64,000 nucleotides of DNA from JACRCT01 sp049841135 (GTDB taxonomy: Bacteria; Myxococcota; Myxococcia; Myxococcales; UBA5297). The notes beneath the pieces were generated by a model. It saw only the letters and a program-made list of their open reading frames with translations, was not told where the DNA came from and did no database searches. Below are positions 18,301 through 26,698 of the stretch, piece by piece. The first letter of the stretch is position 1; every line of letters begins with the position of its first letter. Location: the NCBI GenBank assembly GCA_049841135.1, contig JASGHK010000006.1, positions 62,001-126,000 on the forward strand, written 5' to 3'. A program made the translations under genes and the position numbers.

Positions 18301-18479
18301 TCCACGGTCGACGGCGAGGCGCCGGGGTAGGGGATGGAGACCGCGATGATGGGCTGCTGCACGTCCGGGAACTCGTCGGTCTGCAGCGAGCCGAGGGCGA
18401 CCAGCCCGAAGATGGTCAGGGCCAGCATCGCGGTCACGGTCACGATGGGCCGGCGGATGGCGAAGTCGGAGATGAACAC
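15321..18479 (-). CDS. RND efflux transporter, HAE1/AcrB-like inner-membrane pump
   Basis: 1052 residues, normal for the family, with two sets of transmembrane helices and two large periplasmic loops. The N-terminal segment (FISDFAIRRPIVTVTAMLAL) and the proton-relay motif GILIDDAIVVREN in TM4 are visible; TM10-12 hold GIVAKNAILLIDF. It drives proton-coupled efflux with the adaptor encoded 35 bases upstream. Start GTG 18479. The final ~15 residues (RRRGVEARGGPALPHRPSQG) are translated from repeat DNA, so the original C-terminus has been replaced. No outer-membrane channel gene is adjacent. Confidence 0.93.
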   Translation of the reverse strand: MFISDFAIRRPIVTVTAMLALTIFGLVALGSLQTDEFPDVQQPIIAVSIPYPGASPSTVEREVLEPVEDAIFAISGVDGERTTGSATDGLAQLTVFFDFEKDINQASQDIRDAISSKRADLPVEMEEPILTRFDPADIPIVSLALISSTHSAAALTALADPGLVRDLRAVRGVAQATVVGGVKRELTVQVDPEKLRAAGLGVPDIVSALQAQNLAAPVGRLDQPFTEQTIRLLGRLDTPEQFAQVVVAERGGAPIRLGQVAHPLDGTEEARTAALFDGREAVGIDLLKSKGHSTTTVAQEVLRRTDALRKTLPPGVELKVVVNAGERVAHAVSNVEEALLLGALLTVLVVFLFLNSWRSTVITGLALPVSVLASFISVWAFGFTLNTMSLLGLSLAIGILIDDAIVVRENIVRHVELGLDHVEAAHRGTDQIGLAVAATTFSIVAVFVPVAFMYGVAGQWFKPFALTIAISVLVSLFVSFSLDPMLSAYWADPQIRGERRGRLTRALSRFNAWFDRQADRYRGVVAWALDHRLATVAIGAASFVGALGLQAVLGGAGFVPVSDRSEIYLLVETPPGSSLEYTRRKVLEVSRLSRAHPEVAYTFATLGTPQPLRAPGVDQALVYLKLTPRKDRHVNQEALGVGLRQELKQVAGASTSVFTSGFGGAFKQIQIEVQGKEIGRLNALAVQVRDALAQVPGAVDVGLSTRGQKPEIEVLLDRALAGQLGIKMADVAQALRPAFAGVESGYWIDPSGETRKVMVRLAPEARTNPTDLAALPLLLSGGSNGGAPTTLPLGQVARLRSTLGPAQVDHLDREKTINVQANVQGRSLSEVVRDLNVRLAKLPLPPGYSISQGGEARDQAEVFGRVGIALLVALVLMYLILVIQFGSFLDPLAILVSLPLSLIGVVLALLVTGDTLNIMSLIGVILLFGIVAKNAILLIDFAKWSRARGASLREALIEAGRIRLRPIMMTTVAIIAGMIPVALGVGEGGDFRAPLGRAVIGGVITSTVLTLLVIPTVYEILDGMRARALRRLRRRGVEARGGPALPHRPSQG

Positions 18480-18514
18480 CGGTCGTCCGTCCTCTCGTCC
18501 CGCCCCAGCGGCCG

Positions 18515-19654
18515 TCAGGGCCTGCGCGGCGGCGTGCGCGCCTGGTTCTGCTCGCTCGGGCGCGGCGGCGGCAGCTGCACCCGCGTGCCCGGCGCGACGC
18601 TCTCGCGGGCCGAGCCGCGCACCAGCACCTGCGCGGCCTGCGCGCCCGAGACCACCTCCACCGTCTGCGACAGCTCGTCGCGCAGGCCCAGCTGCACCGG
18701 CATGCGCTCGATCACCTGGTCCGGGCGCACGCGCAGCACCACCGGTTGCGCCGTGGCGAAGTCCACCGCGTCCAGCGGCGCGCACAGCCCTCGGCGCACC
18801 TCGGTCACCACCCGCCCGCGCGCCGCGAGGCCCCCCAGCAGCGGACCGCCGGGGTTGGGCAGGGCGACGTCGAGGCGCACCTGGCCCGTCGCGGGGTCCA
18901 CGACGGGCTGCACGTACTCCACCTGGCCGCGAAAGGTCCGGTCGGGCAGGCCGGCGACGAAGAAGTCGACCGGCGTCCCCGGCGAGAGCCGCGAGAGGTT
19001 CGCCACCGGCACCTGGGCCTCGAGCCGCAGCGTCGAGGGATCGACGACGGTGAACAGCGCGGTCCCCACCTGCACGATGTCGCCCTGGCTCACCGGGCGC
19101 TCGCTGAGCACGCCGGCGAACGGGACGTGCACGCGCGTGCGGTCCATCTGCTGCGCGGCGACGGCGAGCCGGGCCTGGGCGTCGGCCAGCTGCGCGTGCT
19201 GGAGCGCCACCGCGGCCTCGGCGCGTTCGAGGTCGCGCTGGGCGAGCCCTCCGGCCTCGGCGAGCTTGCGGCTGCGGACCGCTTCCTGCTCGGCGACCTG
19301 CAAGGCGTTCCGGGCGGAGCGGACCGCGGAGCGCGCCGCGAGCAGGGCATCGCGCTCGGCGGTGTCGTCGAGCACGACCGCCAGCGTCCCCTCCGCCACC
19401 GACTGGCCGCGCTCGACGTGCACCTCGCGCACCGGCCCGGCGACCTCGGCGCGCACGGTCGCGGCGAGCCGGGGCTGGAGCGTCCCGCTGATGGAGGGAC
19501 CGGCTTCGAGCTCGCAGGGCGCCACGGTCACGACGTCCTCGGGACCCAGCGTCATCGGCGGCGGCGCGGCGGGAGGCTCGGAGCCGCGCCTGCAAGACAA
19601 GACGATCGCCAGGACCGAGACGGCGGCCATCCTGGAGGCTCGACGCCAGCTCAC
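18515..19654 (-). CDS. RND periplasmic adaptor (membrane fusion) lipoprotein
   Basis: 379 residues from GTG 19654 (GGGAG upstream). Lipobox LAIVLSC anchors it. Standard order: barrel/lipoyl half (TVRAEVAGPVREVHVERGQS), a long alpha-helical hairpin at ~100-165 rich in Ala/Gln, second lipoyl half (TRVHVPFAGVLSERPVSQGD), then beta-barrel and membrane-proximal domain. Upstream partner of the RND pump in the same operon; substrate unknown. Confidence 0.9.
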   Translation of the reverse strand: MSWRRASRMAAVSVLAIVLSCRRGSEPPAAPPPMTLGPEDVVTVAPCELEAGPSISGTLQPRLAATVRAEVAGPVREVHVERGQSVAEGTLAVVLDDTAERDALLAARSAVRSARNALQVAEQEAVRSRKLAEAGGLAQRDLERAEAAVALQHAQLADAQARLAVAAQQMDRTRVHVPFAGVLSERPVSQGDIVQVGTALFTVVDPSTLRLEAQVPVANLSRLSPGTPVDFFVAGLPDRTFRGQVEYVQPVVDPATGQVRLDVALPNPGGPLLGGLAARGRVVTEVRRGLCAPLDAVDFATAQPVVLRVRPDQVIERMPVQLGLRDELSQTVEVVSGAQAAQVLVRGSARESVAPGTRVQLPPPRPSEQNQARTPPRRP

Positions 19655-19907
19655 TCCCTGCTCCCTCGGGACACGGGGTCCCCGCCAAGCGTGGGGTCGC
19701 CACCCGAGGGGAAGGAGCACCCTGCTGGGACTGCGTGGAACACGCCTTCCGCCAGGCGAGCAGGCCGGCGGTCGGTGGAGAGCCTGTCAAAGCTGACGGC
19801 CTTCTTTCCGGCCTCGTTTCAAGGACTTGCGCCAGTCGGCCACGGCTCCGAAACCGATCTCGAAGTGCCCAGAGAATCTCTACAGAAACCATTCTTCCGG
19901 AGGTCAA

Positions 19908-20576
19908 ATGCTCTCCATCGGTTCTCGCGGCGCGGACGTCTCCCGGCTCCAGAACGCTCTCAAGAGCGCCGGCTACAACGTGGGAACGGCGGACGGCATC
20001 TTCGGCTCCCAGACCAGGGCCGCGGTCGCTTCCTTCCAGCGCTCGCAGGGGCTGCAGGCGGACGGCATCGTCGGCAACCGGACCAGCGGCGCACTGTCGC
20101 GCTACTACTCGGACGGCTTCGACGCCGGCCCCGCCCGCACCAACCCCAGCGCGAGCACCGTGGGCGGCGTCGACGGCCGCGCGCAGGTCAGCCAGACCAC
20201 CGACGCCGGGCAGCGCAACCAGATGACCACCGGCACCCTCACCGTCAACGGCCACACCTACGACTTCCGCAGCGGCGGCTACGGCAAGGGCAGCCTCCCC
20301 CAGGGCACGTACACGGTCACCGAGCACATGCACAGCCGCAACACCCGGGGCATGGTGGTCGGCGGCGTCGGCTACAGCTTCGCGCTCAACGACAAGTACG
20401 ACGCGCGCGTCGGCGCCACCCGCACCGAGCTGCGCATCCACCCGGACGGCGGCAGCGCCGGGACCAACGGCTGCATCGGCATCGTCGGCGACGCCAACGT
20501 CCAGCGCCGGTTCCGCGCCGACATGGAGGCCGCCATCCGCGCCAACGGCGGCCGCTACACGCTGCAGGTCGGCTGA
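19908..20576 (+). CDS. Peptidoglycan-binding protein with cysteine L,D-transpeptidase-like domain
   Basis: 222 residues; ATG 19908 has GGAGG upstream. Residues 3-60 are a PG_binding_1 repeat (GADVSRLQNALKSAGYNVG, then DGIFGSQTRAAVASFQ). After a linker, residues ~110-222 end in RIHPDGGSAGTNGCIGI, a His...Cys arrangement like YkuD or Tlde1-type L,D-transpeptidase/carboxypeptidase domains. No signal peptide is visible, so the protein must leave the cell another way (type VI secretion or lysis) if it acts on the wall. Could be an antibacterial effector; no immunity gene is evident beside it. Confidence 0.78.
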   Translation: MLSIGSRGADVSRLQNALKSAGYNVGTADGIFGSQTRAAVASFQRSQGLQADGIVGNRTSGALSRYYSDGFDAGPARTNPSASTVGGVDGRAQVSQTTDAGQRNQMTTGTLTVNGHTYDFRSGGYGKGSLPQGTYTVTEHMHSRNTRGMVVGGVGYSFALNDKYDARVGATRTELRIHPDGGSAGTNGCIGIVGDANVQRRFRADMEAAIRANGGRYTLQVG

Positions 20577-20599
20577 GCTCGCCAGGCACTCGAAGTCAT

Positions 20600-20635
20600 C
20601 GCGAGGGAGATCCGGGAAGCCGGATCTCCCTCGCG
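20600..20635 (+). terminator. 16-bp hairpin, probable terminator
   Basis: Perfect inverted repeat cgcgagggagatccgg (20600-20615) and complement (20620-20635) with a four-base loop gaag, 24 bases after the stop of the peptidoglycan-binding gene. No T-run follows, so termination may be weak. Confidence 0.65.
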
Positions 20636-20894
20636 TGTGTCAGCTGAGCGCGGCGTTCCTGCGCAAGCTGGCGCAGGCGTCGCCACCACAGGCGGGCGAG
20701 AAGAAGAGAAGCGTGCTGGTCGAAGCTCTTCGGGTGATGCCCAGGCCGGGCTCACGTCGCACGGCCTTCCGGGAGGCCCGAAGCGGGTGACGCCGCGGCG
20801 GCCCGATGGGGGCCACCACAAAGAAGGGACGGCACGCGCCGCCAACCTGTCCTAACTCCCAAAAACGGCCGACCCCAACGACGGGAGAGTCAAG

Positions 20895-23201
20895 GTGGTG
20901 GTGGAGGGGTACGAGGTCCTGCGCAAGCTCGCAGACGGAACGGTCGCCGAGGTCTTCCTCGCGCGGCCCCGCACCGGCTCTCCCCAGGTGAACGTCCTCG
21001 TCGAGCTGCTGCGCGCCGAGCTCGCCGGCGACTCCGCGATCGCCTCTCGATTCGCCGACGACGGCACCACGCGGCCTCGCATTGCCCACCCGAACCTGGT
21101 CCACCCTGTCCGGACGGGGACCACCTCGGAGGGGAGGCCTTGGCGGGTCCTGGGCCCGGTCGGCGAGAGCCTCGCCAGCCGCCTCGCCTCGCGCGGAGCG
21201 CTGTCGCTGGAGGCGCTCCTGCCCATCGCCCTCCAGGTCTGCGAGGGCCTGGAGTTCATGCACCGCTCCGGGACCGTCCACGGCCACCTCAAGCCGGCCA
21301 CGGTCTACGTCCAGGACCGCCCGGGCGCTCCGCCACAGGTCAAGCTCGTCGACTTCGGGCTGTCGTCGACGCGCCTCGGCCGCACGACGCCGCGCCCGCC
21401 TGGGATCACCCTCGTGGAGCCGGAGTACCTCGCCCCGGAACGCATTCGCGGGCAGCGTTGCACTCCGCGCACCGACGTCTACGGCGCGGGGGTGCTCTTC
21501 TACGAGCTGCTCACCGGCTTTCCTCCGTTCACCGGCGCGGACTCGGCGGCCGTGCGGCGCCGCCAGCTCGAAGAGCCCCCGGCGCCGCTGCCCGCGAGCG
21601 GCGCACTCCTGGCGCCCATCCTCGAGCGCTGCCTCGCCAAGGACCCGGAAGGGCGCTACCCGAGCGCGGGCGCCCTGGCGGCTGCGCTGAAGAAGCTTTC
21701 GGACCAGGTGCTCTCGGCACCCGTGGAGGTCGAGGTCTCTCTCGAGGCGCCGGAACAGTCCACGAGCCAGCCGGCGCTCTCCACGGTCGGCAGCTACGAG
21801 CTGGTGCAGCCGTTGGGCGAAGGCGCGATGGGCCGGGTCTTCCTCGCGCGCCACCAGACGCTGGACCGGCGGGTGGCGCTCAAGATCCTCAAGCCGGAGT
21901 TGGCCCGGTCGCGCGTGGAGGTGGACCGGTTCATCCAGGAAGCGCAGGCGGTCAACAAGATCCGCCACGAGCACATCGTGGAGATCTACGACTGCGTCGA
22001 CGAGACGCTCTCCGGCGGCGAGCGGCGGGTCTACTTCGTCATGGAGCTGTTGCAGGGCCAGTCGCTCGGCGAGCTGCTGCGCGACGGGCCGCTGCCGCTG
22101 CCGCGGGCGCTGCGCCTGATGCGGCAGGTGGCGCTCGCGCTCGACGCGGTCCACCGGGTTGGCGTGGTGCACCGGGACGTGAAGCCCGACAACATCTTCA
22201 TCGCCACCCGGAACGGATCCGACTTCGTCAAGGTGCTCGACTTCGGGGTCGCCAAGCTGCGCGACCAAGGCGTGGAGATGTCCTCCGACGGGTCGCCCGT
22301 GGTCGTGGGCACTCCGCTCTGCATGGCGCCGGAGCAGCTGCTGGGCCAGAAGACCGACCACCGCGCGGACGTGTACGGGCTTGGGGTCCTGCTCTACCGG
22401 CTCGTCGTCGGACAACCTCCCTTCGCCACCGCGAAGGGGCTCGAGCGGCTCGTGAAGGCCATCGTTCACGAGAAGCCGGCGCCGTTGCCGGCGCGGACTC
22501 TGAGCGACGAGACCGTTCCCGAAGCGCTTCGGGCGCTCGTCGCCGCCTGCCTGGAGAAGGATCCCGAACGGCGGCCGCAGACGATGGCCGAGGTCGGGAG
22601 TGCCCTGGATGGCCTGCTGGCGGAGCCGGCTGTCCCGGTCCGCACCGCGGCGGAGCCGAAGCAGCCGCGGCACCCGGCCCGCCGGTCCGGCCGAAAGATG
22701 ACGCTGGCTCTGCCGCTCGCTTTGGGCGGGATGGCGCTGGGCGTGGCCGTCGCCGTCCTCGCTCGTCCCTCGGCGCCTGCTGCGCCAGTGCTGCAGCCGG
22801 AGCCGCCGGCCGCCCGTCAACCTGCTCCGCCAGCATTTGCTCCCATCCAAGTCGCCGAGGTGCCGCTGGCTCTGCCGCTCGTCGAGGTCCCGATCTCGAA
22901 GCCCGCGCCCGAGACGCCGACGTCCAGACGGGTCGTCGTCACCTCCCAGCCTCGCGGGGCACGCGTCTTGCGGGTCGACACCGGCGAGGACCTGGGGGTC
23001 ACGCCTGTCGGCGTCGCGGTCCCGTTGGATGGAGCGCTCTCGCTGCGGCTGGTCCGCGACGGCGTGTCCCCGGCCACGGTGCGAATCGGTCCCGACTCGC
23101 CTTCGCCGGCGGTGGTCAAGCTGCAGCCGAGAAAGCGGGCCAAGGGTGGCAAGGGGGCCGGGCGTGACGACCTCCTGGACCCCTTCGCCAGCCGGCCGTA
23201 G
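20895..23201 (+). CDS. Tandem pseudokinase-Ser/Thr kinase receptor (Pkn-type)
   Basis: 768 residues. Residues ~5-265 are a kinase fold lacking catalysis: the VAIK lysine is lost (VNVLVELL) and HRD reads HGHLKP, although DFG and APE remain. A second, intact kinase follows at ~298-560: GEGAMGRVF, VALKILKP, HRDVKPDN near 425, DFGVAK near 449, APEQ. One membrane span near 603-624, a Pro-rich linker, and a C-terminal PEGA-like domain (VVVTSQPRGARVLRV) outside the cytoplasm. GTG 20895, 20898 and 20901 are all possible starts. Paralogous to the gene at 23774. The pseudokinase probably regulates the active domain (inference). Confidence 0.88.
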   Translation: MVVEGYEVLRKLADGTVAEVFLARPRTGSPQVNVLVELLRAELAGDSAIASRFADDGTTRPRIAHPNLVHPVRTGTTSEGRPWRVLGPVGESLASRLASRGALSLEALLPIALQVCEGLEFMHRSGTVHGHLKPATVYVQDRPGAPPQVKLVDFGLSSTRLGRTTPRPPGITLVEPEYLAPERIRGQRCTPRTDVYGAGVLFYELLTGFPPFTGADSAAVRRRQLEEPPAPLPASGALLAPILERCLAKDPEGRYPSAGALAAALKKLSDQVLSAPVEVEVSLEAPEQSTSQPALSTVGSYELVQPLGEGAMGRVFLARHQTLDRRVALKILKPELARSRVEVDRFIQEAQAVNKIRHEHIVEIYDCVDETLSGGERRVYFVMELLQGQSLGELLRDGPLPLPRALRLMRQVALALDAVHRVGVVHRDVKPDNIFIATRNGSDFVKVLDFGVAKLRDQGVEMSSDGSPVVVGTPLCMAPEQLLGQKTDHRADVYGLGVLLYRLVVGQPPFATAKGLERLVKAIVHEKPAPLPARTLSDETVPEALRALVAACLEKDPERRPQTMAEVGSALDGLLAEPAVPVRTAAEPKQPRHPARRSGRKMTLALPLALGGMALGVAVAVLARPSAPAAPVLQPEPPAARQPAPPAFAPIQVAEVPLALPLVEVPISKPAPETPTSRRVVVTSQPRGARVLRVDTGEDLGVTPVGVAVPLDGALSLRLVRDGVSPATVRIGPDSPSPAVVKLQPRKRAKGGKGAGRDDLLDPFASRP

Positions 23202-23234
23202 GGCGACGAGCCCTATCCCCGGTCCCTCTTCGGC

Positions 23235-23480
23235 TTCTCCGGCTTCACGGAGAGGGGTGGCTTGGTCTGGCGCTGGACTTGGAGTCCAGCCGCTTGGCTT
23301 CGCTCCAACGCCTTCCTGACGTGCGTCACCGAAGAGACAGGCGTGGCAGCCGAGTGCTGACACGAAACGAGGTCACCCCTCTCCGCGAAGCCGGAGAGGG
23401 GGCGGGGGTGAGGGCCGTCGAAGGCAGGCAAGGGGGCAGGGCGTGACGACCTTCTGGACCCCTTCGCCAGCCGGCCGTAG
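23235..23480. repeat. Hairpin repeats plus 54-bp copy of the kinase 3' end
   Basis: Downstream of the first kinase an inverted copy (23235-23257) and a direct copy (23376-23402) of the hairpin ccctctccg-cgaagc-cggagaggg face each other. Directly after, 23427-23480 repeats the last 54 bases of the kinase gene (23149-23202), including its stop codon, with three changes. A second kinase follows 290 bases later, so the duplication may mark how the kinase pair or the hairpin element arose. Confidence 0.8.
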
Positions 23481-23773
23481 GCCTTCTGCGACAGATCAAT
23501 GTTGCGGGCCCGACCGCCAACCACAGCAAAATCAAGCGGTTAGGATCGCCTGCTCTAATGATTTCAACGGGTTAGCGGCCTGATTGGATTCGGGCCCTTG
23601 GGCTCTGCGACTCGTCCGAGAAGCCGGCCCCTCCGCAATCCGGAACCGTTCCCGAATGCCACTACAAGGGTGGGGCTTGCCGCGCGACGTCCCACCCTGC
23701 CTCCGAATACTATGGTCGGGCCGCACTGCTGCTCGGACGCGAAGCGCCGAAACGGAGTCGAGGTCAAAGCTCG

Positions 23774-26030
23774 ATGCTCGAAGGCTACGAGGTGCTTCGG
23801 AAGGTCTCGGAAGGTGCTGCGGCCGAGGTCTACCTCGCGCGGCCCTGGCGCGGGTCCGACCACGTCATCGCCGAGGTGATGCGCCACGACCTGGTACACG
23901 AACCGGCGCTCGTCGCCCGCTTCGCCGCCGAGGCCAAGGCCCGCCAGGCCATCACCCACCCGAACATCGCGCACCGCGTGCACGCCGGAGCCACCACCGA
24001 CGGACGGCTCTGGCTCATCTCCGAGCCGGTCGGCGAGAGCCTCGCCAGCCGCCTCACCTCTCGCGGCGCGCTGCCGCTCGAGCTCCTGCTGCCCGTCGCG
24101 CTGCAGGTCTGCGAAGGGCTGGAGTTCATGCACCAGTCGGGGATGGTGCACGGCAACCTGAAGCCGGCCACCGTCTACGTCGCCGACTGCGACGGGATGC
24201 CGCGGGTCAAGCTCATCGACTTCGGCCTGTCCTTCCTGCGTCCTGGCCGCACGCTGCCGCGCCCGCCCGGCGTCATCCTGGTCGAGCCGGAGTACCTGGC
24301 GCCGGAACGGGTCCGCGGCCAGCGCTGCACGCCGATGGCCGACCTCTACGGCGCCGGCGTCCTCCTCTACGAGCTGCTCACCGGCTTCCCGCCCTTCACC
24401 GGAGCGGACTCCTCCGTCGTGCGCCGCCGGCAGATCGAGGAGACGCCGGCCCCGCTGCCTGCGCACTGCGCGCTCTTGACGCCCATCGTCGAGCGCTGCC
24501 TCGCCAAGGACCCCTCCGCGCGCTACCCCAGCGCCGGTGCGCTCAAGGCCGCGCTCAGGCAGCTGGCCGACCAGGTGCTCTCGGCGCCCGTCGACATCGA
24601 GCTGTCGCTCGAGCCGCAGCCCGCGCCGGTCGTGCCCGCAGCCCCGATGGTCGGCAGCTACGAGTTGGTGCAGCCGTTGGGCGAAGGCGCGATGGGCCGG
24701 GTCTTCCTCGCGCGCCACCAGACGCTGGACCGGCGGGTGGCGCTCAAGATCCTCAAGCCGGAGCTGGCCCAGTCGCGCGTGGAGGTGGACCGGTTCATCC
24801 AGGAAGCGCAGGCGGTCAACAAAATCCGCCACGAGCACATCGTGGAGATCTACGACTGCGTCGACGAGACGCTCTCCGGCGGCGAGCGACGGGTCTACTT
24901 CGTCATGGAGACTCCTTCAGGGGCAGTCGCTGCGCGAGCGGCTGCAGGACGGGCCGCTGCCGCTTCCGCGCGCGCTGCGCCTGATGCGCCAGGTGGCGCT
25001 GGCCCTCGACGCCGTGCACCGCGTCGGCGTGGTGCACCGCGACGTCAAACCCGACAACATCTACCTCACGACCAAGAACGGGGCCGACTTCGTCAAGGTG
25101 CTCGACTTCGGGGTCGCCAAGCTGCGCGATCAGGGCGTGGAGACCTCCGGAGGCGCCCCAGTGGTCGTCGGCACCCCGCGCTACATGGCGCCGGAGCAGC
25201 TGCTGGGCCAGAAGACCGACCACCGCGCCGACGTCTACGGGCTGGGCATCGTGCTCTACCGGCTCGTCGCCGGCCAGCCGCCGTTCTCGGGCACCACCTT
25301 CGAGCAGCTGGCCAAGGCCATCGTCCGCGAGGCGCCGGCGCCGCTGCCGGCCAAGACCCAGCGCGACGAGCCGGTGCCGCCCGCCCTGCGCGCGCTCATC
25401 GAAGCCTGCCTGGAGAAGGACCCCGAGCGCCGGCCGCAGACGATGGCCGAGGTCGGGACCGCGCTCGAGGGCCTGCTGGCGGAGGAGATCCCGGCGCCCG
25501 CCGCTTCGGCCCTGCCGCGCAGGAGGAGCCTGGCGCTGCCGCTCGTCGCCGGCGGCCTCGCGGTGGCGCTGGCCGTCGCGGTGGTGGCGCTCTTCGCTCG
25601 AACGCCCCCCGTGGCGCTGCCTCCCGCTTCAGCCGCGGAGACGCCTGCCGTCGTACCGCCCGTCGCCGCGCAGAACCCGACTCCTACTCCTCTGCCGGCA
25701 CCGTCGCTTGCGCCCACCCCGGCACCCGAGGCCGCGGCCGCATCGCAGAAACCTGCGGTCAAGCTCGTCGCCCTCCAGTCGCAGCCCACCGGCGCTCGCG
25801 TCCTGCGCTCGGACACCGGCGAAGAGCTGGGCGTCACTCCGGTCGATCTGGCGGTCCCGGCTGAAGGCGAGCTGCCCATCAAGCTCACCCGGACCGGCTA
25901 CCTGCCGGTGACGACGCGCCTGACCGCCGACTCCGGGTCGCCGACGGTTCTGAAAATGAATCCGAGGAAGCGAAGCAAGGGCGGGAAAGGGGTGAACCGC
26001 GATGACGTCATCGATCCGTTCGGGCGCTAG
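23774..26030 (+). CDS. Second tandem pseudokinase-Ser/Thr kinase receptor (frameshifted)
   Basis: About 752 residues, same architecture as the gene at 20895. N-terminal pseudokinase (HRD reads HGNLKP near 126, VAIK lysine lost, IDFGLS kept), active kinase from ~294 (VALKILKP, HRDVKPDN near 420, DFGVAK), membrane span near 585-605, C-terminal PEGA-like domain. A single inserted A at 24911 breaks the frame (ME-LLQGQS). The kinase cores are nearly identical at DNA level to the first paralog while the N-terminal and C-terminal parts differ more, suggesting recent duplication or gene conversion. Overlaps the TPR gene by 29 bases. Confidence 0.87.
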
Positions 26031-26676
26031 CGCGCTGGCCCTGGCCCTGGCGCTCGCCGTCGCGTTCGGGGCATCGCCCGTCGCGCTGGCGGCCTCGGCG
26101 AAGGACAAGGCCGCGGCCAGGACCGCCGTCGCCGCGGCGCGCAAGGCCTACGAGCTGGGCAAGTTCGACGAGGCGATCAAGGGCTACTCGAGCGCCTACG
26201 AGCTCAGCGACGTGCCCGCGCTGCTCTTCAACATCGCCCAGTGCCACCGGCAGCTGAAGCAGTACGAGCGCGCCGCGTTCTTCTACGGCCGCTACCTGTC
26301 GCTGCAGCCTCAGCCCATCGAGAACGAGGAGACTGCGCGCTCGCTGCTCAAGGAGATGGAGGAAGCCGCCGCTGCCGAGGCCCAAGCCAAGGCCGCGTCC
26401 GCTCCTGCACCGGGGCCGGGAGCGGGCCAGCCCGACGAGGCCAAGAAGGACGACGGTCCAGCAACGGCCGTCCCCGTCGAGGCGCTCCCCGCCGTGCCGA
26501 TGCCCGTGCCGCCTCCCCAGATCGAGGCCGAAGCCTCGACGCCCCTCGTCAAGCAGTGGTGGCTGTGGACCCTGGTAGGGGTCGTGGTCGTGGGGGGCGC
26601 CGTGACCGCCGGGGTGCTGGCGACCAACAGCCCGTCGACTCCGCCTTACACCACGCTCGACGACATCCACTTCTGA
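26002..26676 (+). CDS. TPR-like membrane-anchored protein
   Basis: 224 residues. N-terminal signal sequence, then a tetratricopeptide-like pair (ARKAYELGKFDEAIKGYSSA, then ALLFNIAQCHRQLKQYERAA), a Glu/Ala coil, a Pro-rich linker, and a C-terminal membrane span (WLWTLVGVVVVGGAVTAGVL). Proteins of this layout commonly follow Pkn kinases in myxobacteria. ATG 26002 overlaps the kinase end by 29 bases, indicating coupling; a partner role is inferred. Confidence 0.82.
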   Translation: MTSSIRSGASALALALALAVAFGASPVALAASAKDKAAARTAVAAARKAYELGKFDEAIKGYSSAYELSDVPALLFNIAQCHRQLKQYERAAFFYGRYLSLQPQPIENEETARSLLKEMEEAAAAEAQAKAASAPAPGPGAGQPDEAKKDDGPATAVPVEALPAVPMPVPPPQIEAEASTPLVKQWWLWTLVGVVVVGGAVTAGVLATNSPSTPPYTTLDDIHF

Positions 26677-26698
26677 CGGCTTTGGCCCAGAGGCTCCC

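Noticed and set aside
16050..19796. A 1248-codon plus-strand open frame antisense to the RND genes
   Set aside because: His/Arg/Gly-rich composition typical of antisense frames in GC-rich DNA; the minus strand has clear transporter domains.
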